DNA of 64,000 bases from Asterias rubens (GCF_902459465.1 NC_047063.1:20735685-20799684), one strand, 5' to 3'. Counted from the first letter of the stretch, positions 13,601 through 23,547 are shown. Notes: generated by a model from the letters alone, not told the origin. Made by a program: numbers and translations.

Positions 13601-16600
13601 GAGTACGCCCTCCCCGAGGAAGACGAAATCCTCATCTCACTCGAGATCCAGCTCGCCGATCATTTTGATCTGGTCGACGGATCGGAACTCATGTTCGACA
13701 TCTACTTCGACTACAGCCTCGGTCGACAGACCCACTTCAACCAGACCATCGGGGTGACTAAGACGGGAGCCGAGTACCCGGAGGTGGAGTTCAACATCAC
13801 AATACCAGAATATGATCCTTTGGTCACACAGCAAGGGTAGGTCACGCAGTCAAACTAATTGTTAGCATTAACAAAAAAAACACTTGGTAAAGAGGAATGG
13901 GGACCTGTTGTAGTATAAAACATTTTGAGAAACGGCTCCCTGACGAATTGAAATAGCTGAATGGCTTCAGCTGGCACCCAGAACATTGTAGGGAGAAAAC
14001 CAAATATAGTGCTAGATAGCTCAGATGGTAGAGCGCCTGTATATCGACTGGATGTCTCATGTTCAAATCCTGTTTTAGTTGGTTTTTGTTTTGAGTTTAC
14101 TCGAAGACAGCGGACACTATTGGTAATTGTCAAAGACTAGTCTTCACACTTGGTGTATCTCAGCATATGCATAAAATAACAAACCTGTGAAAATTTGAGC
14201 TCAATCGGTCGTCGAAGTTGCGAGATAATAATGAAATAAAAAACACCCTTGTCACACGAATCTGTGTGCGTTCAGATGTTTGATTTCGAGACCTCAAGTT
14301 CTAAACTTGAGGTCTCGAAATCAAATTCGTGGAAAATTACTTCTTTCTCGTAAACTATGTCAATAGAGGGAGCCGTTTCTCACAATGTTTTATACCATCA
14401 ACCTCTCTCCATTACTAGTCACCAATTAAGGTTTCATGATGATAATTATTTTGAGTAATTACCAATAGTGTCCACTGCCTTTAACTTAAGAAAGGAAACT
14501 AAAACCTATTAAACTGATAAACCTTCTCCTGAAGACGAGCAGAGTATACTGTTTGAAACATCGAGACAACACCGGCTCTCTTCAGAGCTAACACTTTCAC
14601 AAAAGAGATGTACACATGGTTGTACCCTCAAGTTTACTTTTTTTCTTTTTCTTCCTACACTAATAACCATGTCACAACAACTGCATAGAACACTGACTTC
14701 TCTAACAACAAATCATTTGCTTACAGTGACTTGTTGTTAACCGAGCTATCAGTCTACCACCTCAACACCTCAAGCAGCCACGCCCATAGTGTCATGATCT
14801 ACCTCATGCTTCCTTACTATCTCGAACTGGACCCCGATGTTGAGATTAAAGGTCCCCCACTCTGCTTGAAGACCACAGAGGCCGGCTATAAACTTCACGT
14901 AAGCAGCTTAAATATCTTGTACCAATATCACATAGAACCACAAAGACTGATAAACCAACCGGTGACTTGCTGTACTATAGCCCTTTTCGAAACCACTGCT
15001 TATAGGATTTGGATTCGGCACGAGGCTCCGTCCTCTCGTCTGAAGCCCTGAGCGCGTACGCAAAGCACGCGCGATTATCAAAACAACCGGCGGTGCCATG
15101 CTAGCCTGAGCCGAATCCAAAGCCGAAGCCGTCGTTTCGAAAAGGGCATATTGCTTTTTCGAAGAACTTCGGCTGAGAAAGTTGAACCGACGTGCAGTGG
15201 GATGAGACCATCCTGTGCCCGATTTGAAAAAGCTGCCTAAGCTTAGCAGGATACCAGTCAGAAATTGCTTTTGTGACATGGTAGTTTAGCTAGGAACCTT
15301 ATTCAGTTAAGCGTAATTTTGTTATGCTTAGCTACTTCTTTTGATTTTTTTTATGCAGCTCAATAAAATTGGGCCCAGACTGCAACACTTTCAATCTGGA
15401 CGGGGCAGAAAAACATAATGTAGTGATAAGACTCAATTCACATTGGTGCGGATGAATGAGTTATAACAGTTTATATTTGATTTTCCCCATAATACGAAAA
15501 TACAGAAACAACTTGTCCTTTGGCTACAAAACAAAGGGTGTCCATTTCGGCCTAATATGCACTAATGCGTAATAAATAGGAAAAAGGACGAGCTTTAAGC
15601 CTAAACCAACGTTTTATAACCGTCATAATGTTAACTCGTTCCATAATTTTATATCCTAGCTATATAATTCGTCAAGCTGTGATAAACACCATATTCTGTA
15701 ACTCACAACTTTTGTTAGATACGCCTTTCCTGAAAGAAAACAATAAAAGATAATCAATTTTCTTTTCCAAATCAGTTTGCAGAAATGTATTTTACCGATA
15801 CCTTCACCGTGTGGTTCAATATATCGATGGATCCTAATCGATACATGCCAATTGATATGAACTTCATCAATACCACCGTGCCAATAGAGATCGTCTACTA
15901 CAAGCACGACGGAGCAGACGATGATGGGAACATCATCTTGGGAGAAGTCTTCAAGACAGAGACCCTGATCATGGATTTGTCATTCAACACTGAGAGTAAG
16001 AAATTATTATACGGGTAGAAGATCGATAATCGATACTTACTGACTGGTAAAAGATCGATGTTCGATCCATTATGCCCAGACTATTATGCAAGAAGAATTA
16101 TACAAATCAAGGCAATACCTATCTAGGAAAAGTGGGATTTCCATTTTGAAGTCATGGGATATAAAGGTCTTATTTTTAGCCCCATAAACCACCTTGCAGA
16201 AAATTATAATTATGCCATTGTTTGTTTAGATGGTCTTCCCTTCGAGGGAGGTTGGTAAACTCACACAAGGGGATGTTATTATTGGTTTTATAATAGTCAA
16301 ACTTTGCAGTCAAAGGGCTGAATTGCATTTAAGCTACTATACTAGAATACATTCAAACACCAAAGAGTAAAATCCAAGAGCGAATAAACAAAACGACAAA
16401 AATTCTCTCCCTCATACAAATACTGGTAAAACATCTATGATTACTATTGTATCCATTTACCAACAGTATCCAGTGCCTTTAATGTTACAATTTGTTGTCT
16501 GTGTTTCCATAACTACAGGATGCTTTGAGATTCTTGGTGTTGAGAATGACTACCAGATCCAAGACTGCCAAATAACAGCCAGTTCCTATCTCAATGACTC

Positions 16601-19600
16601 CTACTCCCCACAAATGGCTCGACTCAACTCTGAATCTGGATGGGCACCAGCGATACGAGATATGAATCCATACCAGGGAAACGATTACATTGAGGTAATG
16701 AATCAAAGGAGCTGTATGTAAATTATCATGTCACGGGACAATTTTTTTAATCACGTGGGCTAATTAGAAATCTGCCTCGCGCTGCCACAATGGTAACCAT
16801 ACCACAACACCAGAGTGCCGAAAATTTAGTCCAGAAAGAGCTCAGATTATGAGAGAAAAGGGAGCATGTTAATGCTGTCTGAGTCGTGGACACCTGTCTT
16901 GATTGTGAGTTGTTACCAAAATAATGCTCTTTTCGAACCAACTATGGGGGAGATAATTGTTACCATCTTCATCTTATATTAATTTTAAATATGGCACCCT
17001 AGAAACCCATCCAACGGCAAGTTTCGTTTGATTCTGTTGGACTTAAAAAAAGGATTGTTCAAAATAGTCTACGCTGACTTTTTACATACCAAAATTGGTT
17101 GTTTTTTCTTGATTTATTAACTTTCTTTCACCTCAGTGGGTGCTGATTCGAGTTGCACTTGGTTTCAAATCATTGCGTGTGGAGTGGGTCCGTACAACTG
17201 ATTGCATGGGATTTCCCATATGCCACCTCCCCCCCCCCCACATCTTAAACTTTTTATAATTATTTGGTTTTTAAATGAATTTAAAAAATCATCGGCTTAA
17301 TTTAAATAATTATCGGCTCAATGCACAAGCTTGCTCAGGGAACCATACTCTTAAGCCTTGCATTCTGTATGGGTCCCCCACAGTTTCACGAATGTCCATG
17401 CTTATTATTCATTTAATTAATCTTATCAAACAACTATTTATTTCTTAATTTCCAACTTACATTGCCTATGATTTGATACTGATTGTGATTTTGAAACTGT
17501 GGAAACAAAATTGATTGATAAAATTGTTTAGCCTACCGGTTACACTGTGCGGAACCTTTGAACATGAATATCTTTGTTTTAAGTTTGGTTGTGGAGTAAC
17601 CATGGTATTTTTTCTTTCTTTTTAAATTGAGGAAAAATAATTTGTTGTCTCAGTGATGAGCCTTCTCCACTAAATATGATTTATTATTATAAAGTTGTTT
17701 GTTGTCATGACCGATTTAGATCCGATTTGGTGGCATGCATCGTTTCAGTGGAGTGATGATGCAGACCGGATTTAACAGCAGTGAATCTGTCTTGTCTTAC
17801 AAGTTGAGTTACAGCGAAGACGGTTTAGAGTGGTTCAACTATGATCAGGTATGCCGAGCTGTTGTTTCAAAGGCACTGGACACCTTAAGTAAAATGTCAA
17901 AGACCAATATTATCACTTGGTGTATCTAAACAAAAGCACAAAATAACAAAACCTGTGAAAATTCGAACTCAGTTGGTCATCGAAGTTGCAAGAGACTAAT
18001 AAGAGAAACAACTCTCTTGTGTGCTTTCATCAGCCTAAAATGTTTCAGCTGAAGATGTTTTTATTAGTTGAGTGAGAAGTTACCTCTTTCCCCAAAACAA
18101 TGTTACATTAGTGGGAGCCGTCTCTCAGAATGTTTTATACTATAAACAGGTTTCCATTGGTCTGTTACCAAGTAAGCTTTAATGGAAACAATTATTTATG
18201 GGTAATTTCCAATGTCTAGTGCCTTTAAAGGTTTTAGAGCATTCCAAAGACAGTTTCATCCACTCTCCTATGGACACATTTTGTTCTGACAATCACTAAA
18301 ATGTTCATTACAAAGTCCAGAAAACACCATACTTGATCTTTGAGTATAGTTTCCGCATAACGGGTACATAAAGTCATAGATCCCACTCACTTCTTTCTTG
18401 ATTTTTAGTTTTTTGTTTTTTTCATATGAAACTTTTCAGGTTTTCGTGAACGATTTTAACTACACCGAAAACGTGACGTCGTCTCTGAACATCATCCCCC
18501 TACCGTTCAACGGCGCGTTTCTCCGTATACGTCCCCAGAGCTACCTGGAGAATACATCATTCCCGTTGATGAGATTTGAGCTGCTTGGATGCAGACGATC
18601 TGTTACTATTGACCTGGCTGGTAAGATTGTCATTTCCCGCCGAATGTTTCAGTTTCATAAACAGCATTATCTTGCCATTAAATAAAAATGACAATATATA
18701 ATATTAGGGCTGTTGGACATTTGTTTCTGGATATGTGAATAATAATTATGGGTATTACCGGCACGTTAATCCAGAGGTCGTTGATTCAAAGCCTTGGATT
18801 GGCCAATTTAAAGAACTGCTTAAGCACAAAATTTGTTTAAGCACGAAAACAGCTTTCTTATTTTACAGATTTTGGTGTATCTAATTGTTTGTATTTTTGT
18901 CGTTTTTCTTGTACAGTGTAATCTCTTTTTAGCTTATGTTTATATTATGTAAAAATTCTGTACAGCGTTTTGAGTATTTTTTTTTCATGTAAGACGCAAT
19001 AACAAAAATAAATTATTATACTATTATTATTTTACTGGCCAAAATGTCATGCCATATACATTGCTTGTGATTGGTATTTAGCTGTTGTTTACTTAGCAAC
19101 AACAGTTGTGTGGAGACTTGGCTGGTAATCTGTTTTACTGAGCAAAGATAGTTTTTTTTTTTTACTTCAGCATACTTTGTTCTTCAGCAGCTCTATGAAA
19201 TTGGATCCTGGATTATTTAGATTTTATTTGTTCAACCAAATAAAAAATGTAAACAAAACAAATTTGGAAGTCGTCACATTACAGTTCCTTTTATTTCGGT
19301 TGCATCTGATGTATTGTACGTTATTTTCCATGTCAGCCATTGCATACGAATGTACCATTGAGTGAAATATTGTGTGAATACGGTAGTTTTTCATCAAATC
19401 TATTTCTATTTCTGTTTAGCTGCCTGTCAGACCACAGACTTTCCCGGTAAGTTGTACATTTCAGATTATGTAGAGATATTTTAAAAGATATTTTGTAGTC
19501 TGCAAGACGCAGTAAATGTTAGCGTTTTCATTATGCTTGTTTAACATTCGGGAAAATGAATCAATTAGTTCACAACCGTTACACCCTTCAACATAAGAGT

Positions 19601-22600
19601 GAACATTAAAGCAAGAAAAACTAGATGATCTCGCCTCAATGAAAAATTATTGAAAGTGTTGTCGGGAACTTGTGAAAGTTTATATTAAAACTTGCTTTAT
19701 TTCAACATTTATGACCTGAGAGTGTTTCTCTTAATGGCTGTGGATGAACCTCAGGTTTCTCCATTATGTTATTCAATATTTTTTCCAAATAAAAAAAAAA
19801 ACTGGAAAAGGATGAAATACAACATCGGTCCGTAGTAACTTTTCCGTTAAAGTGAGCAACTTTTAGACATTAGTCATTGTTCAATTGATGTGATAAATAC
19901 ATTGATACTTAAAGACATGGACAACTTTGGTAATATTGTCAAAATGCACAAAGTAACAAACCTGTGAAAATTTGAACTCAAGATGCAATTGATTTCCAGA
20001 CCTCAGCGCGAGGTCTCGAAATCAATTCAAACATTATTTGAGTGAGAAATTCAATTCAATTCAATTCAATTCAATTCAAAAAACTTTAATCATGCTTTGC
20101 AGGCAATTACAACAGTAGACCAGCTCCATATAAAAAATATAAAGAGAAATATACAATATAAAGATTACTTGACAAAATGACAAGGCAGATTATGTACAAA
20201 TGGTTGAAACCACAGCAATTATGGTTGAAACCTCAGCAATTGTATTAAAGTGAATGCTTTCTCAAAAACTACGTTACTTCAGAGGGACCCGTTTCTCACA
20301 ATGTTTTATAACATTACTTATTTGACATTATTCACCCACTCAGATTACCCATACTACGAGCGTGGTTTCATCGTGGAGCCCAAATCAGGATATGTCTATG
20401 TTTGCATTCTTGAGTACATCGAGTAAGTTGGAAGAAAACAATGTGCCGCCATCATTTAACGTTTATTTATGTTTGATGAAAGAATATCGTTATTATTATT
20501 TTAGAATAAAGTTTGTTTTTTGGGTGTTTTTTTCCCCATAATGCAACAAAGGCTTACAAATGAAATAAATCACAAAAAACAACCAACAAAGGTTGTTGTG
20601 TTATCCCTCAAAAGATGTTTCGCTCTTGTTCAATCAAGTTAACAGTACGTTAATATGATTTGTTTATTTGTTTTCAGCGGTCCGACCCGGTGTTCATACA
20701 CATTTGACAATGGCACGACTTGGGAAGGTAAGCGCCGTTTTTATATGTAAATTCCCACTAAAATAAAATAGTTCATTTTGATCGTCTCCTGACGATGACT
20801 AGAGCAAGCGTGTCGAAACGTTGAGACCAATTCAGAACTGACTCCGCGGCAGTACAGTTAATTACGATCCTATAAGCTAAAGTAGTACTCCAGTCTATTT
20901 TCTATACCAGAACTGAGAAATCTCCCGAACCTCCGAGTATCTACTCTGCGGCAGTAGAATAAAGCAAACCAAATACACATTCATTTTGATCGTTACACAT
21001 TTTTGTTCTTATACTTAGCTAAGGGATTGGATCTTTGGTGTCGCTTGTACACAATTAGGCCGGGGTCAATTTCACAAAGAGCTATAGTCCTAACTCAGGA
21101 CTAGTCCTAACTCAGGACTAGTCCTAACTCAGGACTAGTCCTAACTCAGGACTAGTCCTAACTCAGGACTAGTCCTAACTCAGGACTAGTCCTAACTCAG
21201 GACTAGTCCTAACTTAGGACTAGTCCTAAGAGATATTAAAAACTTAAGGCTAATCCTAAGTTAGGATGAGTAACTCGTCCTAGCTCGAAATAAGACTGGT
21301 CTTGATTCTTTGTGAAATCCACCCTTTGACCTCTGACTACCAAGTGCCTTGCGACTTTATACAAATCGGGGAAGTCTAGGTCAGCAATCCTCACAGAGGG
21401 CACAAAATTTCAATTCCATTTATTTCACCTGACATTTATTTTATGGTTGTGGTTAAACATACTTGTACATAATAGATGTTAAACTTGCATCGGGGATAAA
21501 AAATATTAATTTTAGTTTTTTACCCATACACCGATGTGTGTAAGCACTGTATACTCAGTACTTTCCCGAGTCCTGTGAAAAAAATATCACAGGCATGTTA
21601 CTCGTACATGTTATTTATACTTATATATTTATGCCTCTGAAGAAGGTCCGGTTTGGATCGAAAGCTAAGGTCATCTTCCATACTCATTATATATATTTAG
21701 GTAGGCGTTAATAGTGTGTGTCACAAAATAAACGATGCAAAAAAAAAAAAAAACATCTTTGAAACTTTGTTTCTCTGGAGACTTTCAAAACAAGATTGAA
21801 GACACCACTTTTTACCCAAGCAAACTTACTTTTCACAATGTTAAAGGCAGTGGACACTATTGGTAATTACTCGAAATAATTATTAGCATGAAACCTTATC
21901 GGTAACAAGTAACGGGGGAGCTGTTGGTAGTATAAAACATTGTGAGAAACGGCTCCCTCTGAAGTAGCTAAGTTTTCGAGAAGGAATTTTCCACGAATTT
22001 GATTTTCGAGAACTCAGAATTAGATTTTTTTTGGTCTCAAAATCAAGCATCTGAAAGCACACAACTTCGTGTGTCAAGGGTGTTTTTTCCATTATTATTA
22101 TAACTTCGACGACCAATTGAGTTCAAATTTTCACAGGTTTGTTATTTTATGCATATGTTGAGCTACACCAAGTGAGAAGACTGGTCTTTGACAATTACCA
22201 ATAGTGTCCATGTATTTAATGTTTCCAAATCTATTTTCTGTTTCATTTAATGCCAATGTGCCATGATGACTTATGTATTTTAAAATGTGCATTATCTACA
22301 TTATTATTATCCTTTCAGATATCGACAATAACGTAGCCAGTATCATTGCCTTGGAACCGGACACGGTGGAACTCTTCGGGGTGTCCCAAAACAGACGAGC
22401 GATCATGCGCAGTGGAGACCTTGGCGTAACGTGGTCCAGTATGGAGCCTGAACGGTACCTGGACTTATCGAGTAAAGGATACCTGATGGAAATGTCGAGG
22501 GTACCGTTTGTTGAGGTCTCTGATGTTCCAGATATTGTCATGGCAACGGAGGGGAATAATGCATTCTTTGAGTGGGGAGGTAAGTTTTTGAGTTTACGCA

Positions 22601-23547
22601 TTATTTAAAAAATAATTCAAGTATCAATTTTTCAAGGACCAGTCTCATCATAATAAAAATAATACGGGAATTTATATTGCGCAGTGACCTATTTAAATAT
22701 ACTCTACTGCGCATAACAAGCAATGCAAAAAATGCAGAGAAAAAAAATTCAAAAACTAATACACAAACAGATTAAGAATGAATCATACAACTTGTGCTAT
22801 ACAGAAAATGGATTGCAAACTGTAATCATCGAGTCTAAAGAAATTATCAAACCTAAGCCGGTCATTTTATTTTTTTGTCTTTTCGGCATGCTAGGGCATT
22901 TTAATGAGGGCGAATACATTTTTTTGTTATTTTTTCTTCGTAAAATGCTCTATCGACGATAGCCAGCAATTTTAAAATGTTTCATGTGTCCAAAAGGGTA
23001 GATATATTTGGATTTGGATATATTCCTCAACACTCTTATTATAGCCAAACGAAAAGAGAGAAGACAATCAAGACATTTGCAGTTTTAGATGTAGGAAAAT
23101 CCGTTGTTCCATGGAAAACTAATGCAGTCAAGTAGGAAATAAACTAAAAACCCAATCCACTTAGTGCCCAGGTGGAATTCGAACCGTGGTCACAGGTGGG
23201 AGTCCGAGGCAATACACCACTTCACCAACCTAATTAGCCTGTCGAGGTATGTTGAACAGTATGTACTGTTTGGGTTGGGTGTATAAAAAAAAAACTAATA
23301 GTGACATAGAAAAGTGTCCATAGTACCTGAAAATAGCTAATGGAAAAACACTTATTCTATTTTGTGTTTCAGAAAAATAAAGGAAACAAATTCAACTTAT
23401 TAAATCTACAACAAGTTTTAACTGACTTAACTTTACTTCTGTTTGATTTCAGCGGCTACGGAGGGACTGTACCGCCGAGAAGTGTCCAGTGTAGACGTCA
23501 ATGCAACGAGTGCATGGGAGCTGATCGGCACGTGGGGATTCCCCTGA
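1444..23547 (+). CDS. Large secreted repeat protein with discoidin and Asp-box C-terminus (3' part of gene, 24 exons)
   Basis: I built 24 coding exons from GT/AG borders: 1444-1674, 2591-2777, 3058-3171, 3874-4064, 4708-4947, 5201-5464, 5970-6473, 7249-7546, 8081-8283, 9658-9777, 10696-10917, 11743-11895, 12685-12979, 13572-13836, 14727-14898, 15776-15995, 16519-16694, 17720-17848, 18440-18620, 19420-19446, 20344-20422, 20678-20727, 22319-22579 and 23453-23547. They total 4677 bases with every phase matching, giving 1558 residues and a TGA stop. The product has about seven tandem two-part repeats, an F5/8 type C domain (residues about 1228-1379) and two Asp-box motifs near the end. There is no membrane segment or GPI-like tail, and Asn-X-Ser/Thr sites are frequent, so it is probably extracellular. 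The repeats recall the bacterial DUF11 ('conserved repeat') fold by pattern only. The start and signal peptide lie upstream of the window. I do not recognise a named orthologue. Confidence 0.85.
2591..4064 (+). CDS. Repeat unit B (exons 2-4)
   Basis: Exons 2591-2777, 3058-3171 and 3874-4064 join in phases 0-1-1-0. The first half lacks the first of the two cysteines that bracket the 'C-x-AEV-x(4)-G-x-N-x-PC' segment of sister units; only the second cysteine (Asp-Cys-Met-Pro) remains. The second half begins Leu-Asp-Phe-Gly-Asn-Ile-Val-Asn-Thr-Gly, with an intron inside the Gly codon at the place where units E and G are also split. Confidence 0.8.
3513..3835 (+). repeat. Dispersed intronic repeat, copy 1
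   Basis: The start GCTAACAAAACAGTTGCT, a later ATGACATCGATT and TTATTTCTCATC, and a GATTCTAGACGATTTTT end are shared in the same order with 11313-11640, in another intron of the same gene. No coding capacity is seen. Confidence 0.6.
4490..4640 (+). repeat. SINE-like tail fragment
   Basis: A TGCCCTCACTTTGAAGTGG ... GCCTGTGATGT-like module ending in CTCACAA is shared with 8690-8890. It is intronic. Confidence 0.35.
4708..5464 (+). CDS. Repeat unit C (exons 5-6)
   Basis: Exons 4708-4947 and 5201-5464 are both phase 0. The first half carries the full cysteine pair in the segment CRAEVVYRGYNVPC. The second half has Phe-Asn-Phe-Gly-Gly-Ile-Thr-Asn and a Tyr-Val-Thr-Ala-Gly-Val-Arg-Tyr strand. Together they give the cleanest view of one whole repeat (168 residues). 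The mid-unit intron sits earlier than in units B, E and G. Confidence 0.85.
5090..5150 (+). repeat. Truncated SINE head
   Basis: CTTCTGACTGGCACCCAACAAAG and the following GACCGCCGACA match the leader that precedes the tRNA-like part of the SINE at 57447-57577. The tRNA-like part itself is missing here. Confidence 0.45.
5970..6473 (+). CDS. Repeat unit D (single 504-bp exon 7)
   Basis: Both halves of the repeat are carried by one exon, unlike its neighbours. It starts after an AAAG acceptor in a pyrimidine-rich stretch and ends at GAG|GTAATT, phase 0 at both ends (168 residues). It has the cysteine pair (CRVEVVKIGPDFHC), then Leu-Val-Asp-Leu-Gly-Val-Val-Thr-Asn, and a late Val-Gln-Ala-Glu-Tyr-Gly strand. 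GC content is clearly higher than in the flanking introns. Confidence 0.88.
7249..8283 (+). CDS. Repeat unit E (exons 8-9)
   Basis: Exons 7249-7546 and 8081-8283 join in phase 1 inside the Gly codon that follows Val-Lys-Asn-Thr. The first half has the cysteine pair (CRTKLISGGRNLPC). In the second half the usual Tyr-Gly strand is replaced by a more acidic, Pro-rich segment, so this half is the most divergent. Confidence 0.85.
8510..8684. mobile_element. Palindromic MITE, 'GCCCTTTTCGAAACCAC' family, copy 1
   Basis: GCCCTTTTCGAAACCACGGC at the left is mirrored by the complement of TGGTTTCGAAAAGGGC at the right, ~175 bp apart. A second copy is at 14979-15149. The open frame on the - strand here is a by-product of the element. 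Confidence 0.75.
8960..9365 (+). pseudogene. 3' tail of a LINE-type (non-LTR) retrotransposon ORF
   Basis: The + frame at 9061-9357 encodes a segment with Arg-Gln-Leu-Arg-Trp-Val-Gly-His-Ile-Leu-Arg and, further on, Gly-Arg-Arg-Lys-Gln-Gly-Arg and Ala-Gln-Asp-Arg-Arg-Gly-Trp. This is the pattern of the C-terminal end of many non-LTR reverse transcriptase ORFs. No reverse-transcriptase core is present. It ends in TGATGA followed by a short (AAT) tail, as expected for a 5'-truncated insertion, and lies inside an intron of the repeat/discoidin gene. Confidence 0.7.
9658..11895 (+). CDS. Repeat unit F (exons 10-12)
   Basis: Exons 9658-9777, 10696-10917 and 11743-11895 are all phase 0. An extra intron splits the first half before the cysteine segment (CEARLIGSGWNVPC). 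The second half begins Ile-Asp-Ala-Gly-Ala-Ile-Ala-Asn. For exon 12 an acceptor at 11694 is also in frame, but it would add a very hydrophobic run, so I chose the acceptor at 11742. Confidence 0.78.
10318..10480 (+). repeat. tRNA-derived SINE body fragment
   Basis: GAGTTCGAGTCACAGTCGTG resembles a B-box region and is followed by the AAGACACTTAACCATTGCT and CCTTCGGATGGGACG motifs common in invertebrate SINE tails. Confidence 0.45.
10934..11293 (+). mobile_element. ~400-bp palindromic MITE family, degenerate copy
   Basis: Begins AAAGGCATTGTACACGTTTGG and ends ACGTACCTTCCCTTTAA. It contains the family landmarks CTGTGAAAATTTG, GAAGTTGCGAGA, ACTTCAGAGGGAG and TTTTGAGTAATTACC. Confidence 0.75.
11313..11640 (+). 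repeat. Dispersed intronic repeat, copy 2
   Basis: Partner of 3513-3835, with the same order of shared blocks from GCTAACAAAACAGTTGCT to the GACGATTTTT end. It directly follows a palindromic MITE. Confidence 0.6.
12685..13836 (+). CDS. Repeat unit G (exons 13-14)
   Basis: Exons 12685-12979 and 13572-13836 join in phase 1 inside the Gly codon after Ile-Thr-Asn-His, the same place as in units B and E. The first cysteine of the pair is replaced (Val-Val-Asp-Met) while the second (Tyr-Ala-Cys-His) is kept. The exon ends in phase 2 before GTAGGT. Confidence 0.82.
13960..14090 (+). mobile_element. tRNA-derived SINE copy
   Basis: GGCTTCAGCTGGCACCCAGAAC leads into a tRNA-like part with A-box GATAGCTCAGATGGTAGAGC and B-box GTTCAAATCC. 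It is a mutated copy of the element at 57447-57577. Confidence 0.65.
14105..14484 (+). mobile_element. ~400-bp palindromic MITE family copy
   Basis: Termini GCGGACACTATTGGTAATT and ACCAATAGTGTCCACTGCC are inverted repeats. The centre is a hairpin, GATTTCGAGACCTCAAG against CTTGAGGTCTCGAAATC. Confidence 0.85.
14525..14640 (+). repeat. GAGCAGAGTATACTG hairpin-family fragment
   Basis: GAAGACGAGCAGAGTATACTG, then a CGAGAC...CCGGCTCT block and ATGGTTGTACC, match the right arm of the element at 59152-59480. Confidence 0.6.
14727..15995 (+). CDS. Degenerate repeat unit H (exons 15-16)
   Basis: Exons 14727-14898 and 15776-15995 give a shorter unit of about 131 residues that leads into the discoidin domain. 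It has one cysteine, and neither the Leu-Gly-x-Val-Thr-Asn hinge nor the cysteine pair is clear. For exon 16 the acceptor at 15775 keeps phase 0; the AG seven bases further on breaks the frame. Confidence 0.7.
14979..15149. mobile_element. Palindromic MITE, 'GCCCTTTTCGAAACCAC' family, copy 2
   Basis: AGCCCTTTTCGAAACCACTG at the left is mirrored by GTCGTTTCGAAAAGGGC at the right. The internal CTCTCGTCTGAAGCCCTGA block is shared with copy 1. Confidence 0.75.
16519..18620 (+). CDS. F5/8 type C (discoidin) domain, exons 17-19
   Basis: Exons 16519-16694, 17720-17848 and 18440-18620 encode a discoidin domain. It opens with Cys-Phe-Glu-Ile-Leu-Gly-Val-Glu, then Gln-Ile-Thr-Ala-Ser-Ser-Tyr. Next come Tyr-Ile-Glu-Ile-Arg-Phe-Gly-Gly and a Val-Met-Met-Gln-Thr-Gly strand, then Tyr-Lys-Leu-Ser-Tyr-Ser-x-Asp-Gly-x-x-Trp. 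The end is Leu-Arg-Ile-Arg-Pro then Phe-Glu-Leu-Leu-Gly-Cys. The terminal cysteines are 152 residues apart, as usual in this family. Such domains commonly bind glycans, phospholipids or collagen; the ligand here is unknown. Confidence 0.92.
17868..18230 (+). mobile_element. ~400-bp palindromic MITE family copy
   Basis: Begins AAAGGCACTGGACACCTTAAG and ends AATGTCTAGTGCCTTTAAA. The internal landmarks GAAGTTGCAAGAG and GTGGGAGCCGTCTCTCA are conserved. Confidence 0.75.
19420..23547 (+). CDS. C-terminal segment with two Asp-box motifs (exons 20-24)
   Basis: Exons 19420-19446 (a 27-bp microexon), 20344-20422, 20678-20727, 22319-22579 and 23453-23547 encode about 170 residues ending at TGA (23545-23547). 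Two stretches read Tyr-Thr-Phe-Asp-Asn-Gly-Thr-Thr-Trp and Met-Arg-Ser-Gly-Asp-Leu-Gly-Val-Thr-Trp, the S/T-x-D-x-G-x-x-W pattern of Asp-box (BNR) beta-propeller hairpins. Only two to three blades would fit, so a complete propeller is not encoded in this part. The microexon and the 50-bp exon are supported by the phase chain. Confidence 0.75.
19910..20312 (+). mobile_element. ~400-bp palindromic MITE copy with a secondary insertion
   Basis: The family landmarks CTGTGAAAATTTGAACTC and the palindrome GACCTCAGCGCGAGGTC are followed by GAGTGAGAAATTC. About 200 bp of unrelated sequence beginning with a (TTCAA)n run (20050-20080) then interrupts the element before TTTCTCAAAAACTACGTTAC resumes at about 20259. 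Confidence 0.65.
20790..20965 (+). repeat. Hairpin-type dispersed element
   Basis: Contains CGAAACGTTGAGACCAATTC and ACTCCGCGGCAGTAC, the inverse of 460-700. Confidence 0.6.
21062..21327. mobile_element. MITE with internal 17-bp palindromic tandem array
   Basis: The ends GGGGTCAATTTCACAAAGA and TCTTTGTGAAATCCACCC are inverted repeats. The inside is about eight copies of the 17-bp unit GTCCTAACTCAGGACTA, itself near-palindromic. A shorter relative is at 33461-33610. Confidence 0.8.
21478..21615 (-). mobile_element. Truncated SINE (head-less), - strand
   Basis: GCATCGGGGATAAA ... CAGTACTTTCCCGAGTCCTGTGA ... GGCATGTTACTCG matches the - strand half of the element at 26394-26572. Confidence 0.65.
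21842..22219 (-). mobile_element. ~400-bp palindromic MITE family copy
   Basis: Reverse orientation: starts AAAGGCAGTGGACACTATTG and ends ATTACCAATAGTGTCCATG. It carries the family landmarks on the - strand. Confidence 0.85.
23160..23235 (-). repeat. tRNA-like SINE fragment, - strand
   Basis: GGTGGAATTCGAACCGTGGTC reads as a B-box on the - strand, and TACACCACTTCACCAACCTA as a degenerate A-box. Confidence 0.35.

Noticed and set aside
17137-17210. Possible extra exon between the first and second discoidin exons
   Set aside because: An acceptor-like CTCAG precedes an open stretch, but joining 16694 directly to 17720 gives the expected discoidin strand order with no gap, and the extra piece has no good donor.
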